This document shows, in pieces, positions 27,786-37,484 of a DNA stretch of 64,000 nucleotides. Position numbers and translations under genes: made by a program. The DNA comes from an uncultured Verrucomicrobia subdivision 3 bacterium. Its GTDB lineage: Bacteria; Verrucomicrobiota; Verrucomicrobiia; Limisphaerales; UBA11358. The DNA is taken from contig CAIQKM010000033.1 of NCBI GenBank assembly GCA_903872345.1, positions 16,109 through 80,108 of the forward strand, in the 5' to 3' direction. Within the stretch, counting starts at the first letter, position 1; each line of letters starts with the position of its first letter. A model generated the notes under the pieces. The model saw only the letters and a program-made list of their open reading frames with translations, was not told the origin of the DNA and did not search any database.

Positions 27786-27985
27786 AATTGGGCGGCAATC
27801 TGGAAGCCGCGCCGTCCGCCATCCGCGCGCAGCCGTTCGCAGAGGTAAGGTATTTCTTCCGCGACGATTTCTGCATCCCGCCGCATGAACCAGAAACAAC
27901 GGGCATGAAACTCCCGGTACGCCTGCTGCGCCAAGGCGAGTTTCTCCGCCGGAAAATCCGACGCCGTTGTTTTTATCGGAATCAC
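27776..27985 (-). CDS. small protein, candidate antitoxin partner of the truncated toxin
   Basis: V(M)IPIKTTASDFPAEKLALAQQAYREFHARCFWFMRRDAEIVAEEIPYLCERLRADGGRRGFQIAAQLCR; GTG start. Confidence 0.45.
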   Translation of the reverse strand: MIPIKTTASDFPAEKLALAQQAYREFHARCFWFMRRDAEIVAEEIPYLCERLRADGGRRGFQIAAQLCR

Positions 27986-28222
27986 TTGTCGCAAATTAGC
28001 CCAAATTTGCCCGCGTATCAATCGTACTCTCTGGCTGCCTCCTCTGCCGTGAACCGCCGGGACGCCGGCGTGAGGGGCTTGCTGCGGAGCGGCGCATTCA
28101 TCCCGCTTCGGCATGCAAGGCGAAGGCGGTCTGGACGATACAAGCGTTTTGCCCGCTCGGACATTGAAACGCGCTGAAGCCCGCGCCACGGGGGAGACCG
28201 GCTTCGGCGCGGCGGCTGCCGG

Positions 28223-28624
28223 TCAGGGTTTGGCTGACTTGGGGTGGAAGGCGAAAGCGTAGTCGTGGGCGGTCACGCTGACGCCGGCGGCTTTCGCCAG
28301 ACGCTCCGAGGCCTCGGCCAAGGTCACGTTTTTGAGGGCGAGCGTGAGCTTGGGGCCGGGCTTTGGAATGCCCTGTTCGATCATAAAATTGACGCCTTTT
28401 TTGTCCGGGTCATACTGCCGGCCGGCCAGCGTCAATTGGCGGGCTGCCTCGAAAAAGGTGACGCCTTCCAACTTGAACTCAGGCAGCACGATGGCCTTGG
28501 CTTTTGTGACGATGGCGCGCTCGGGCACTTTGGTGTCCCCCGCAGTGGCGCTGGGTGGGGTGCTAATGTTTAAGACCAGTGCGAAGATCAGGGTGGCCAG
28601 GGTGGTTTGGAGCGGTTGTTTCAT
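28223..28624 (-). CDS. secreted protein, STN/secretin-N-like
   Basis: signal peptide; PEFKLEGVTFFEAARQLTLAG...TLALKNVTLAEASERLAKAAGVSV. Confidence 0.55.
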   Translation of the reverse strand: MKQPLQTTLATLIFALVLNISTPPSATAGDTKVPERAIVTKAKAIVLPEFKLEGVTFFEAARQLTLAGRQYDPDKKGVNFMIEQGIPKPGPKLTLALKNVTLAEASERLAKAAGVSVTAHDYAFAFHPKSAKP

Positions 28625-28669
28625 GGGGGGGATGGTGGTGGATGTGGCAGCGATGGTGGCAATATCATA

Positions 28670-29014
28670 TCAACCAAGTGGATGATGAAAAAGCATTCCA
28701 AATGGCACGGGTAACAGATTAGTCAAAAAAACTACAGTTGGATAGCCCATCGGTAAATAGCCGTATCTTAAAAAACGGGGTAACTTGGCCGAACGAAAAA
28801 CGGCTGGGGTAAACCAAAAAAATGCAACCAAGGCAATCGCTTGAAATAGTGCAGCAACGATTCCATCGCCAAACATCGGGAAAATGTTGAATAAAGTATA
28901 AGGTTGCCAGAAAAATAATCTGCAAGGCATCACGCAGAAATAAGCGAGAAAAAACCAACCAGGAACCTCGCTGATATTTGCGAGGCAAATCGGGAAATGA
29001 CTCATGGGGTTCAT
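28670..29014 (-). CDS. small multi-pass membrane protein
   Basis: three hydrophobic segments. Confidence 0.45.
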   Translation of the reverse strand: MNPMSHFPICLANISEVPGWFFLAYFCVMPCRLFFWQPYTLFNIFPMFGDGIVAALFQAIALVAFFWFTPAVFRSAKLPRFLRYGYLPMGYPTVVFLTNLLPVPFGMLFHHPLG

Positions 29015-29172
29015 GCTGCCTAACAGTGCGGTGAGTCGTAATAGCGTAGTTTATCACGTTGCATGGAAACGGTTTTAGGCTTTTTTATCCGGCTTGTCCA
29101 GTGCCGTTTATCAGGGGTGGTCGCACATTTTGAGGGGCATTGCGGTCAATGGTTAGGTGCCTGGAAGGTGCC

Positions 29173-29275
29173 TCCCTTTCAGGGCGGGAGAAATGTTGGG
29201 GACGGATACCCAGGCCTGCGCTCGGGGACTCGCTTCAGCCTGGGCTATAACATTACGGGCCTTCAGCCCTAGGGG
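29173..29275. repeat. intergenic hairpin repeat of CCCAGG..CCTGGG / GGGCcttcaGCCC type
   Basis: ACCCAGGCctgcgctcggggactcgcttcaGCCTGGGCT and GGGCCTTCAGCCC. Confidence 0.6.
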
Positions 29276-29305
29276 TGGTTTGATGTGCGTCCGAACTGCC
29301 GCCAC

Positions 29306-30073
29306 CTACTTGCTAATCCCCCGCTCACTGGCGCGGACGAAATCGACGAGGTGTTTGACCTCGGGGTTGGGCGGGAGTTCGGCTTCGATTTTCGCCAGGG
29401 CGTTGGAGATGGCGAGGTCTTCGCGGAACAGAATCCGATGGGCATGTTTCAAGGCTTCCCGGGATTCCTCGGAAAAGCCGCGCCGTTCGAGGCCGACTTT
29501 GTTGAGGGCGCGGGTTTCGCCGGGGTTGCCGTCCACGATCATGTAGGGGGGCACGTCCTGCACCACCTTGGTGCAGCCGCCCATCATGGAGTGGCAGCCG
29601 ATGCGGCAGAATTGGTGCACGGCCACGTAGCCGCCGAAAATGGCGTGATCTTCCACGACCACATGTCCGGCCAGGCCGGCGAATCCGGACATGATAATGT
29701 GGTTGCCCAGAATGCAGTCGTGCGCGACATGCACGTGGGTGAGAAACAGATTGTGGGAGCCGACCACGGTGGCGTCGCCTTCGTTGGTGGCGCTGTGGAC
29801 GGTCACGGCTTCGCGGAAAACGTTGTCGTTGCCAATCTCGAGGCGGGTGATGCCGCCCTTCCATTTCAGGTCCTGGGTTTTGAGGCCGAGGGCGGCGAAG
29901 GGAAAGATTTCGTTGCGGTCGCCCAGCTTGGTGTGGCCGTCGATGACCACGTGCGAATGCAGTTGGCACCGGTCGCCCAGGGTGACGTGCTCGCCGATGA
30001 CGCAGTAGGGTCCGATCTGGCAGCCGTCGCCGATTTTGGCGCCGGGATGGATAATGGCGGTGGGATGAATCAT
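29306..30073 (-). CDS. lpxA: acyl-ACP--UDP-N-acetylglucosamine O-acyltransferase
   Basis: left-handed beta-helix hexapeptides MIHPTAIIHPGAKIGDGCQIGPYCVIGEHV...NVFREAVTVH. Confidence 0.93.
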   Translation of the reverse strand: MIHPTAIIHPGAKIGDGCQIGPYCVIGEHVTLGDRCQLHSHVVIDGHTKLGDRNEIFPFAALGLKTQDLKWKGGITRLEIGNDNVFREAVTVHSATNEGDATVVGSHNLFLTHVHVAHDCILGNHIIMSGFAGLAGHVVVEDHAIFGGYVAVHQFCRIGCHSMMGGCTKVVQDVPPYMIVDGNPGETRALNKVGLERRGFSEESREALKHAHRILFREDLAISNALAKIEAELPPNPEVKHLVDFVRASERGISK

Positions 30074-30130
30074 GTTACGGCGTAATGATACTATAAAATG
30101 GCAGGCGGAATCCAGTTTGTGGGTTGTCCG

Positions 30131-30280
30131 CCCTCACCCAACCCTCTCCCCCAGGAGAGGGCTTTCCCTTGGCACATTGGTTAACCTCCCGTTCACCGGT
30201 CCGACCAATCCAGCGGCTTGGTTCGCGAAAGACGCGGCAACCTGTTCTCCTTCTCCTGGGGGAGAAGGCCGGGATGAGGG
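30131..30280. repeat. 150-bp repeat family, copy 2
   Basis: CCCTCACCCAACCCTCTCCCCCAGGAGAGGG...CTCCTGGGGGAGAAGGCCGGGATGAGGG with shared core. Confidence 0.85.
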
Positions 30281-30328
30281 CGGGCGTCATACCTTCATAT
30301 TCCAATTTATGTCTTTAAAATATAGTCC

Positions 30329-31687
30329 TCAAATATCCCGGATCATGAAGGTGACTTCGGCTTCGCTGACGACGTCGTCGCCGACTTTGCAGACGCCTTT
30401 GGCGCGGCCGATCTTGCCGCGGACCTTGGTGAGTTCCACTTCGATGATGAGGGTGTCGCCGGGGCCGACGGGCTTGCGCCATTTGACATCCTCGGCGGAC
30501 ATGAAATAGGCGAGCTGGTTTTTGGCTTCGCCCTGCTTGATCAGCACGATGCCGGCGGCCTGTGCGATGGCCTCGAGTTGCAGCACGCCGGGCATGATGG
30601 GATGGCCGGGGAAGTGGCCCCGGAAAAAGTCTTCGTTCACGGTCACGTTTTTCAACGCGACAATCTTGGTGCCCTCGATTTTCAGGATGCGGTCCAGCAG
30701 GAGAAACGGCGGCCGGTGCGGCAGCAATTTCATGATCTCCTCGATGTTCATGGCCCCGGTGGCGGGGGCGGGCGGCGGCGGGGTGTCCTTGGCCGGCGGC
30801 GGGGAGAAGGTCTGGGCGGCGCGCAGGGGCTTGTTGATTTGTTCGAGCACCTTGCGGGCGAGTTCGCAGTTGCCGGCATGGCCGGGGCGCACGGCGATGA
30901 TATGGCCGCGCAGGGGCCGGCCAAGCAGCGAGAGGTCGCCGACGATGTCGAGCATCTTGTGGCGGACAAATTCCTCGGGATAGCGGAGCGGTTCGGTGGT
31001 GAGCACGGCGTCGTCGCGGATGACGACGGCGTTTTCCAGGCTGCCGCCCTTGATGAGTCCGTTCTTGATGAGAAATTCGATCTCCTCGAAAAAGCAAAAG
31101 GTGCGGGCGTGGGCGAGTTCCTTTTCCCAGGTGGCGGGGGTGACCTCGGTGGAATAAAACTGGGTGAAGCGGCCCTTGCGGTCGGCGCTGGTGCAGGTGA
31201 TCTTGAAATGTTCGTCGGGGAACAGCGTCATGCTCGTTTCGCCGAGGTGGATTTCAATGGGTTCCGTGATGGTGAGGTAATCCTTTTTTTCGGGCTGGGC
31301 GACGATGCCGGCGGCCTGGATAATCTTGCAAAATTCGCGGGAACTGCCGTCGGCAATGGGCGGTTCGTTGGCGTCCAGCTCGATGACGGCGTTATCAATG
31401 CCGTAGCCGGCCAGGGCGGCGAGGACGTGTTCCACGGTGTGGACCTTGACGTTGCCCTTGGCGAGCGTGGTGGAGCGGTTGGTCTCGGAAACGTTCTCCA
31501 CGCGGGCCTCGATTTCGGGTTTCCCCTCGAGGTCCACGCGACGGAACCGCACCCCGGAGTTGCCGGGCGCGGGCAGGATGGTCATGTTGACCCGGTTCCC
31601 GCTGTGCAATCCGATGCCGGAAAAGGTGGCGGGACGATTAAGAGTCTGCTGATTGAGCACGCCAGATTGAACAAAACGCAGGGGCAA
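30329..31687 (-). CDS. lpxC-fabZ: bifunctional UDP-3-O-acyl-N-acetylglucosamine deacetylase / 3-hydroxyacyl-ACP dehydratase
   Basis: LpxC motifs (SGIGLHSG, HTVEHVLAAL, HKMLDIVGDLSLLG) fused to FabZ (LLPHRPPFLLLDRI...GHFPGHPIMPGVLQLEA). Confidence 0.93.
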   Translation of the reverse strand: MPLRFVQSGVLNQQTLNRPATFSGIGLHSGNRVNMTILPAPGNSGVRFRRVDLEGKPEIEARVENVSETNRSTTLAKGNVKVHTVEHVLAALAGYGIDNAVIELDANEPPIADGSSREFCKIIQAAGIVAQPEKKDYLTITEPIEIHLGETSMTLFPDEHFKITCTSADRKGRFTQFYSTEVTPATWEKELAHARTFCFFEEIEFLIKNGLIKGGSLENAVVIRDDAVLTTEPLRYPEEFVRHKMLDIVGDLSLLGRPLRGHIIAVRPGHAGNCELARKVLEQINKPLRAAQTFSPPPAKDTPPPPAPATGAMNIEEIMKLLPHRPPFLLLDRILKIEGTKIVALKNVTVNEDFFRGHFPGHPIMPGVLQLEAIAQAAGIVLIKQGEAKNQLAYFMSAEDVKWRKPVGPGDTLIIEVELTKVRGKIGRAKGVCKVGDDVVSEAEVTFMIRDI

Positions 31688-31716
31688 ATGGCAAGTTTGC
31701 TTTCATGGGGAAATAA

Positions 31717-31741
31717 TTTCAAATTTCAAATTTCAAATTAG
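31717..31741. repeat. ATTTCAA tandem word repeat upstream of lpxC-fabZ
   Basis: aatttcaaatttcaaatttcaaatta. Confidence 0.8.
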
Positions 31742-31790
31742 GAGCCAAATCCATCCTCCAGCCGCCATTTTCCATCCTCGCCGGCCGGCT

Positions 31791-33725
31791 TCACTGGCGG
31801 TGCAGCCAGACGGCCATTTCGGCGCGGCCGCGGTTGGCCCAGGCGTAGTAGGGGATGGCGGTAAAGTCCTGCTCCACCTTGTCGGCGTTCAGGACGCGGC
31901 CTTTGATGGTTTCCACGCCGTTCAACAGATTGGGGTCGAAGCTGGCGGTGAGCGGGGCGGTGTCGGCCAGGGTCAGGTTGCGGACCTTGCCGCCGGGATT
32001 GTCCGGGCCTTCGGCGCAGAACACGATGGGACCGCGTTCGAGGGCCACGCGGCCGGTGTCGGCCTTCACCAGTTCATTGGCCACCACGCGGCGGACGGGC
32101 ATGGGCAGGTGCAGGCGCAACACATCGCCCACGCGCCAGGTGCGGACGATCTTGACGTAGCCGTGGTCGGTCTGGATGGGCACGTTTTTGCCGTTGAGCG
32201 TGAGGGTCACCGGATCGCTGTTGGTATCGGCAAAGCGATACAGGTCGCTGGGCACCACGTTGCCCTGTGCCCAGCCGGGGATGCGGATAGCCAGGATGAA
32301 GCTGGTCTTTTTGATGGGTTCGAGGGTGATCTTCACATCGCCATCCCAGGGATACTGGGTTTCCTGGGTGACTTTGACCTTATGGTCGCCTTCGAGCACG
32401 ACGTCGGCGGTGCCGCCGGCGAAGAGATTCACGAACAGCGTGTTGTGGAGCTGGGCGTAGGCGTAGCCGGGCACGGAGGGGAGCAGGCGGGTGATATTGC
32501 CGGGACAGCAGGCGCAGCCGAACCAGAGGCTGCGTTCATAATGGCCGTCGGATTCGAGCGGGTTGGGATAAAAGTATTTGGTGCCGGTAAGCGAAACGCC
32601 GGAGAGCAGGCCGTTGTAGAGGCTGCGTTCGAGGACGTCGATGTACTTGGCATCGGCATGGAGCAGGAACAGGCGCTGGTTCCAATAGACATTGGCGACG
32701 GCGGCGCAGGTTTCGCAGTAGGCGGTGGCATTGGGCAGTTCGTAGTCGTTGCCGAAGGCTTCGCCGGCGGGGCGGGCGCCGATGCCGCCGGTGAGGTAAA
32801 GTTTCTTGCCCACGCAATTTTCCCAAATGGCGTCAATGGCTCGAATGTAAGTCTGGTCGCCAGTCAGGGCGGCGACATCGGCCATGCCGCTGTAGAGGTA
32901 GCCGGCGCGGACGGCGTGGCCTTCGGCGACAGTCTGGTCCACAGGCTTGAGATTGGCCTGGCTATAGGCTTCGCCGCCGGGGCCGCGGACATCGATGAAA
33001 TATTTGGCCAGCTTCAGGTAGCGTTCCTCGCCGGTGACGCGGTAGAGCTTGGCGAGGCCCATTTCGACGATTTCATGGCCGGGGGCGAGGTGAAGCTGGT
33101 TGGTGCCGGGACCGAAGGTCTGGCAGAGCAAATCGGCTTCACGGCGGGCGACGTTGAGGAAGTTGGTTTTGCCGGTGGCCTGGTAATGGGCGGTGGCGGC
33201 TTCAAAGAGATGGCCGGCGTCGTAGAGTTCGTGGCTCAGCTTGGGATCGTTCACCCAGCGTTCAGTGCCGGACCAGTCGTGCGGGTGCGCGGGGTTGATG
33301 GTGCGGGTGGTGTAGAGATAGCCGTCGGGTTCCTGGGCGGAGGCGATGAGGGAAATCAGGTTGTCCAGATAGGCGTCGAGCTTGGAGTCCGGCTGCACGG
33401 CGAGGGTGAAAGACGCGCCTTCAAGGACCTTGTAAGGATCGGTGTCGTCAAAAGGATAGCCGGGGGCCTTGAGGTTGGCGATTTTCTCGCCGCGCAGGAC
33501 GGCGTCGGCGCGGGCGAAGTTATCCATGCGGCCGGAGTCCTCGCATTTTTTGAAGGCGTCCGGGATGCTGGCGAGGCGGTTGGTTTCGAGGCGCGGCGCC
33601 CAGAAAGCGTCATTGAAATGCACGGCGGTAAAGGGCACGGGCATCATGGGAAAATCGTGGGTGGCGGCGGAAACGTGCGTGGCGGCGCCGGCCAGCAAGG
33701 CGAACAACAACCGGAAGGATTTCAT
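31791..33725 (-). CDS. secreted glycoside hydrolase family 127-like (beta-L-arabinofuranosidase)
   Basis: signal peptide; VHFNDAFWAPRLETNR...YLTGGIGA...CETCAAVANVYWNQRL...CACCPGNITRLL. Confidence 0.85.
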   Translation of the reverse strand: MKSFRLLFALLAGAATHVSAATHDFPMMPVPFTAVHFNDAFWAPRLETNRLASIPDAFKKCEDSGRMDNFARADAVLRGEKIANLKAPGYPFDDTDPYKVLEGASFTLAVQPDSKLDAYLDNLISLIASAQEPDGYLYTTRTINPAHPHDWSGTERWVNDPKLSHELYDAGHLFEAATAHYQATGKTNFLNVARREADLLCQTFGPGTNQLHLAPGHEIVEMGLAKLYRVTGEERYLKLAKYFIDVRGPGGEAYSQANLKPVDQTVAEGHAVRAGYLYSGMADVAALTGDQTYIRAIDAIWENCVGKKLYLTGGIGARPAGEAFGNDYELPNATAYCETCAAVANVYWNQRLFLLHADAKYIDVLERSLYNGLLSGVSLTGTKYFYPNPLESDGHYERSLWFGCACCPGNITRLLPSVPGYAYAQLHNTLFVNLFAGGTADVVLEGDHKVKVTQETQYPWDGDVKITLEPIKKTSFILAIRIPGWAQGNVVPSDLYRFADTNSDPVTLTLNGKNVPIQTDHGYVKIVRTWRVGDVLRLHLPMPVRRVVANELVKADTGRVALERGPIVFCAEGPDNPGGKVRNLTLADTAPLTASFDPNLLNGVETIKGRVLNADKVEQDFTAIPYYAWANRGRAEMAVWLHRQ

Positions 33726-33783
33726 CCGTTTAAAATGTCGTTTTGGGGGGCGAAAGGCAAACGGGAAAACCGGACTCTTTTGG

Positions 33784-33864
33784 GTAGGGGGAGCCGACGG
33801 GCGAAGGCTCAAAAATATAAGAACGTTTAGGAACATATTAGAGCCTCCTGACGTCGGCTCCTAC
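33784..33864. repeat. ~80-bp palindromic repeat, diverged copy
   Basis: GTAGGGGGAGCCGACGGGCGAAGGCTC (33784-33810) / GAGCCTCCTGACGTCGGCTCCTAC (33841-33864). Confidence 0.8.
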
Positions 33865-33879
33865 TTCATTAACGGGGTG

Positions 33880-34860
33880 CTAGAGCGGGTGCGCCGAGGC
33901 GGGGATGGCATTGGTGGTGCCGGCGGGAGAGGGGTCCGGTGTGGGATGCTCTTTTTCGGCGAGGGTGCGCACAAGGTTCTTTTTCAGGCCAGCATAGGTT
34001 GCGTTGGTGATGCGGCTCAGGTGGACGCGGGCTTCGTCAAACATGCCGGCGGCGATCTTGGTGCGGGCGAGGTGGACTTCCACGCCCTGGCGTTCGAGGT
34101 CGGTGTGGGCCACGTTCATGGCGTTGGTCCAGGCCAGGAGGGCATCGTTGGTGCGCAGGGGTTTGATGCCGTAGTAACTTTCGGCGTAATCGGTGGCGAG
34201 CACGAAGTTGTCCGGGGACAGCTTCATGGCCGACTGATAGAGGCCAAGCGCCTTGTCGAAGACCTGCTGCTCGCCAATGTTGTAAAACTCCTTCGCGTCC
34301 TTGCGGTACAGATAAACCGTGGTGGCGAAATTCTGGTAATAGACCGGTTCATCGGGCTTGAGCCGGATGGCTTCGGTGTAATAGGCGAAGGCGTTGGTGA
34401 TGGGGCTGTGCTCGCCGTAATAATTGGCCAGATTGTTCCAGACGGCCGGATTTTTCGGGTCGAGCTGACGGGAGTTTTCGTATTCCACCTGGGCGCCGTC
34501 CTCGTCGCCGGTGTCGTTCAGGAACGTGCCGTAGGCGAGGTAGCCGCGCGCGGAATCGGGGTGGTTGCGGAGAAAATGTTCGTAGCCCTGGCGCACCACG
34601 CCGAAGCGGTCCTTAATGCGCTGGTTCAGCGCCGCAATGGCGACGGTATTGGTGTGCGGGATGCTGTTGGTGTTGATCCACGACTCGACTTCATCCAAAG
34701 CGGCATCGTCGCCGAGCATGAGCTCGCGGAGTTCGCGCTCGACGGGATCGGCGGTCACATCCACGGCAATGCCGGTCTGTTGCTGGACCAGATTGCTGAC
34801 GGCCTGCGGCTGGTTGGTGGCCAGCAGCGCGCTCAAAAGTCCGATGGTGATATCACTCAC
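33880..34860 (-). CDS. TPR-repeat protein
   Basis: tandem TPR-like helices (NPAVWNNLANYYGE...AIRLKPDEPVYYQNFA). Confidence 0.7.
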   Translation of the reverse strand: MSDITIGLLSALLATNQPQAVSNLVQQQTGIAVDVTADPVERELRELMLGDDAALDEVESWINTNSIPHTNTVAIAALNQRIKDRFGVVRQGYEHFLRNHPDSARGYLAYGTFLNDTGDEDGAQVEYENSRQLDPKNPAVWNNLANYYGEHSPITNAFAYYTEAIRLKPDEPVYYQNFATTVYLYRKDAKEFYNIGEQQVFDKALGLYQSAMKLSPDNFVLATDYAESYYGIKPLRTNDALLAWTNAMNVAHTDLERQGVEVHLARTKIAAGMFDEARVHLSRITNATYAGLKKNLVRTLAEKEHPTPDPSPAGTTNAIPASAHPL

Positions 34861-34895
34861 GCTCTTAGCTTAACACCGGAATGGACGGGCACAAA

Positions 34896-35729
34896 TCAAA
34901 CTTCCCGCACCACGCCCCAGAACACGTCCAGGTGTTTGCCGAGGTAGAGTTTGACGGCTTTCACGAGCGTCTTGGCCTCGGCCTGCTGACCGCGGGCGAC
35001 GATGTCCTTGAGCGTCATGCCGGGGCGGATTCCAAAGGCGCCTTGGGCGATGATCGGGCCTTCGTCGAGGCGCATGGAGACGAAATGAGCGGTGACGCCG
35101 GCGATCTTCACGCCGCTCTCATACGCCTGCCGGTAGGCTTGGGGTCCGGGGAAACTGGGCAGCAGGGAGGGGTGAATGTTGATGATTTTGTTTTTGTGGC
35201 GCCAGACGAAATTGGGGGAAAGGATCTTCATGAAGCGCGCGAGCACGATGAAGTCCACTTCGTATTCCTCGAGCACTTTCAGGGCTTCGGCCTCGGATTT
35301 GGCGCGGTCCACCCAGGGGAGGTGAACGTAGGGCAGCTTGTGTTTCTTGGCGAGGGCGGCGAATTCGGGGTAATTGCCGATGACGAGCACGGGGTCGGCG
35401 TTCAGCTTGGCGGCCAGGAGGGCGTCGAAGCAATGGGTTTCTTTGGTGACGAGAATGGCGAACCGCTGGCGGCGCTTGGGGTCGGTGAGCCGCATCTTGA
35501 TTTCCATGCCCAGGTCCTGGCCGAGGGCGGCGAGGCCGGTGGAGATGGCGTCGGGATTGCAATTGCCGGTTTTCCAAGAAGCCTGGAGGGTCATGCTGAA
35601 CTGGCCGCGGGTGACCTGTTCTTCGAGCGCCTCGATGTTGGCGTGCTGCTCGAAAAGGAAGTCGGTGACCCGGGCAATGACGCCGGTTTTGTCGCGGCCG
35701 ATGACCGTAATGGTGGCGAAATGTTTCAT
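34896..35729 (-). CDS. purU: formyltetrahydrofolate deformylase
   Basis: ACT domain start MKHFATITVIGRDKTGVIARV; NIHPSLLPSFPGPQAYRQAYESGVKIAGVTAHFV. Confidence 0.92.
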   Translation of the reverse strand: MKHFATITVIGRDKTGVIARVTDFLFEQHANIEALEEQVTRGQFSMTLQASWKTGNCNPDAISTGLAALGQDLGMEIKMRLTDPKRRQRFAILVTKETHCFDALLAAKLNADPVLVIGNYPEFAALAKKHKLPYVHLPWVDRAKSEAEALKVLEEYEVDFIVLARFMKILSPNFVWRHKNKIINIHPSLLPSFPGPQAYRQAYESGVKIAGVTAHFVSMRLDEGPIIAQGAFGIRPGMTLKDIVARGQQAEAKTLVKAVKLYLGKHLDVFWGVVREV

Positions 35730-36037
35730 CTGATAGGCACGAATAAACACGATTTTTGGCGGATTTAAAGCATTATAAACCGAAAAGGTGCGGGATGATT
35801 TTTTCCGGACGGTTGAAAGGTGCAACGGCTTCCCCCCAGCCGTTGGCAAATGCATTTCATAGACACTCAACTCCCCATCTCTAAGATTAGAGCCTGTTTA
35901 ACTGCTTCCCAGCCTCATTTATATTCCAGGATTTCTTATCAAAAACCGCCGGCTTGCGGCAAAAATTGCGATGGAAAGAGCAAAAAATGGGCTTCACACC
36001 AAAAGATTCACTGATAGTGTATGTCCAGTTTCCAGTC

Positions 36038-37171
36038 ATGAAAATCTCCGTTCCACGCGAGACACATCCGGGCGAAACCCGCGCGCCCCTGACGCCTGAC
36101 AGCGTCAGTAAACTGGTCAAGCTCGGCGCTCAAGTTGAGGTCGAAGCTGGCCTCGGCCTCACCGCCGGGTTTGTTGATGACGCCTACACCAAAGCTGGTG
36201 CGGCGATCACCACCGACCGCAAGGCCCTCATCAGCTCCGGGGACATCGTCCTCCGGTTGCGCAAGCCGCCGGGCGATGAAATCGCCTGGCTCAAACCCAA
36301 CGCCATTCACGCCAGCCTGCTGGACCCCTTCAATGAGAAGGACCTGGTCCAGAAGTTTGCCGAACGCGGCGTCAGCGCCGTCAGCATGGAATTCATTCCG
36401 CGCACCACCCGGGCGCAGAAGATGGACGTGCTGTCCTCCCAGGCCAACCTCGGCGGTTACGAAGCCGTGATTCTGGCCGCGCGCTATTCCAACAAGATTT
36501 TTCCCATGATGACCACGGCGGCCGGCACCATCCTGCCCGCCAAGGTGTTCATTATCGGCGTCGGCGTCGCCGGTTTGCAGGCGATTGCCACCGCCAAACG
36601 GCTCGGCGCCAAGGTCACCGCCTACGACACCCGTCCGGTGGTCGAGGAACAGGTGAAGTCCCTCGGCGCCCAGTTCCTGAAGATTGATATCGGCGAAACC
36701 GGCCAGACCAAGGACGGCTACGCCAAGGCGCTTACGGAAGAACAGATTCAGATGCAGCGCGATGCGATGAAGAAAACCTGCGGCGATTCCGATGTGGTCA
36801 TCTCCGCCGCCCAGGTATTCGGCCGCAAAGCTCCCATCCTCGTCACCGCCGCCATGCTGGATGCCATGAAGCCCGGCAGCGTGGTCGTGGATTTGGCCGT
36901 CGAAACCGGCGGCAACGTCGAAGGCGTCGTCTATGACAAAGTCACCGACCGCAACGGCGTCAAGATTGTCGGCATTGCGAATCTTCCCGGCCGCGTGCCG
37001 CTGCATGCCAGCCAGGTGTACGCCGCGAACCTTGTGAATCTCATCGAGGAATTCTGGGACAAGAAAGAAAAAACCTTTGTGCTCAAACTCGACGACGAAA
37101 TCATCAAGGGCTGCCTCGTGACCCATGGTGGCAAGGTCGTAAACGAAAAACTCCTGCCCAAACCCGCATAA
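36038..37171 (+). CDS. pntA: NAD(P) transhydrogenase subunit alpha part 1
   Basis: MKISVPRETHPGETRAPLTPDSV...VFIIGVGVAGLQAIATAKRLGAKVTAYDTRP. Confidence 0.93.
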   Translation: MKISVPRETHPGETRAPLTPDSVSKLVKLGAQVEVEAGLGLTAGFVDDAYTKAGAAITTDRKALISSGDIVLRLRKPPGDEIAWLKPNAIHASLLDPFNEKDLVQKFAERGVSAVSMEFIPRTTRAQKMDVLSSQANLGGYEAVILAARYSNKIFPMMTTAAGTILPAKVFIIGVGVAGLQAIATAKRLGAKVTAYDTRPVVEEQVKSLGAQFLKIDIGETGQTKDGYAKALTEEQIQMQRDAMKKTCGDSDVVISAAQVFGRKAPILVTAAMLDAMKPGSVVVDLAVETGGNVEGVVYDKVTDRNGVKIVGIANLPGRVPLHASQVYAANLVNLIEEFWDKKEKTFVLKLDDEIIKGCLVTHGGKVVNEKLLPKPA

Positions 37172-37178
37172 TAATTTT

Positions 37179-37484
37179 ATGACTATCGAAAGCTTGCAAG
37201 CTTACAACCAGATTCTGGTGCTGTTCATCTTCGTCCTTGCGATTTTCGTGGGGTTTGAAGTCATTTCGAAAGTGCCGTCCATGCTGCACACGCCGCTGAT
37301 GTCCGGCACGAACGCCATTCACGGCATCATCCTGTTCGGCGGCATTCTGGTGCTGGCCGACGCCACCACGGTGTTGCAACAGGCGCTGGGTTTTGTCGCG
37401 GTGGTCTTCGGTTCCGCCAACGTTTTCGGCGGATTCATGGTCACGGACCGCATGTTGCAAATGTTTAAGAAAAAGAAAAAATGA
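37179..37484 (+). CDS. NAD(P) transhydrogenase subunit alpha part 2
   Basis: three TM helices; HTPLMSGTNAIHGIILFGG. Confidence 0.9.
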   Translation: MTIESLQAYNQILVLFIFVLAIFVGFEVISKVPSMLHTPLMSGTNAIHGIILFGGILVLADATTVLQQALGFVAVVFGSANVFGGFMVTDRMLQMFKKKKK

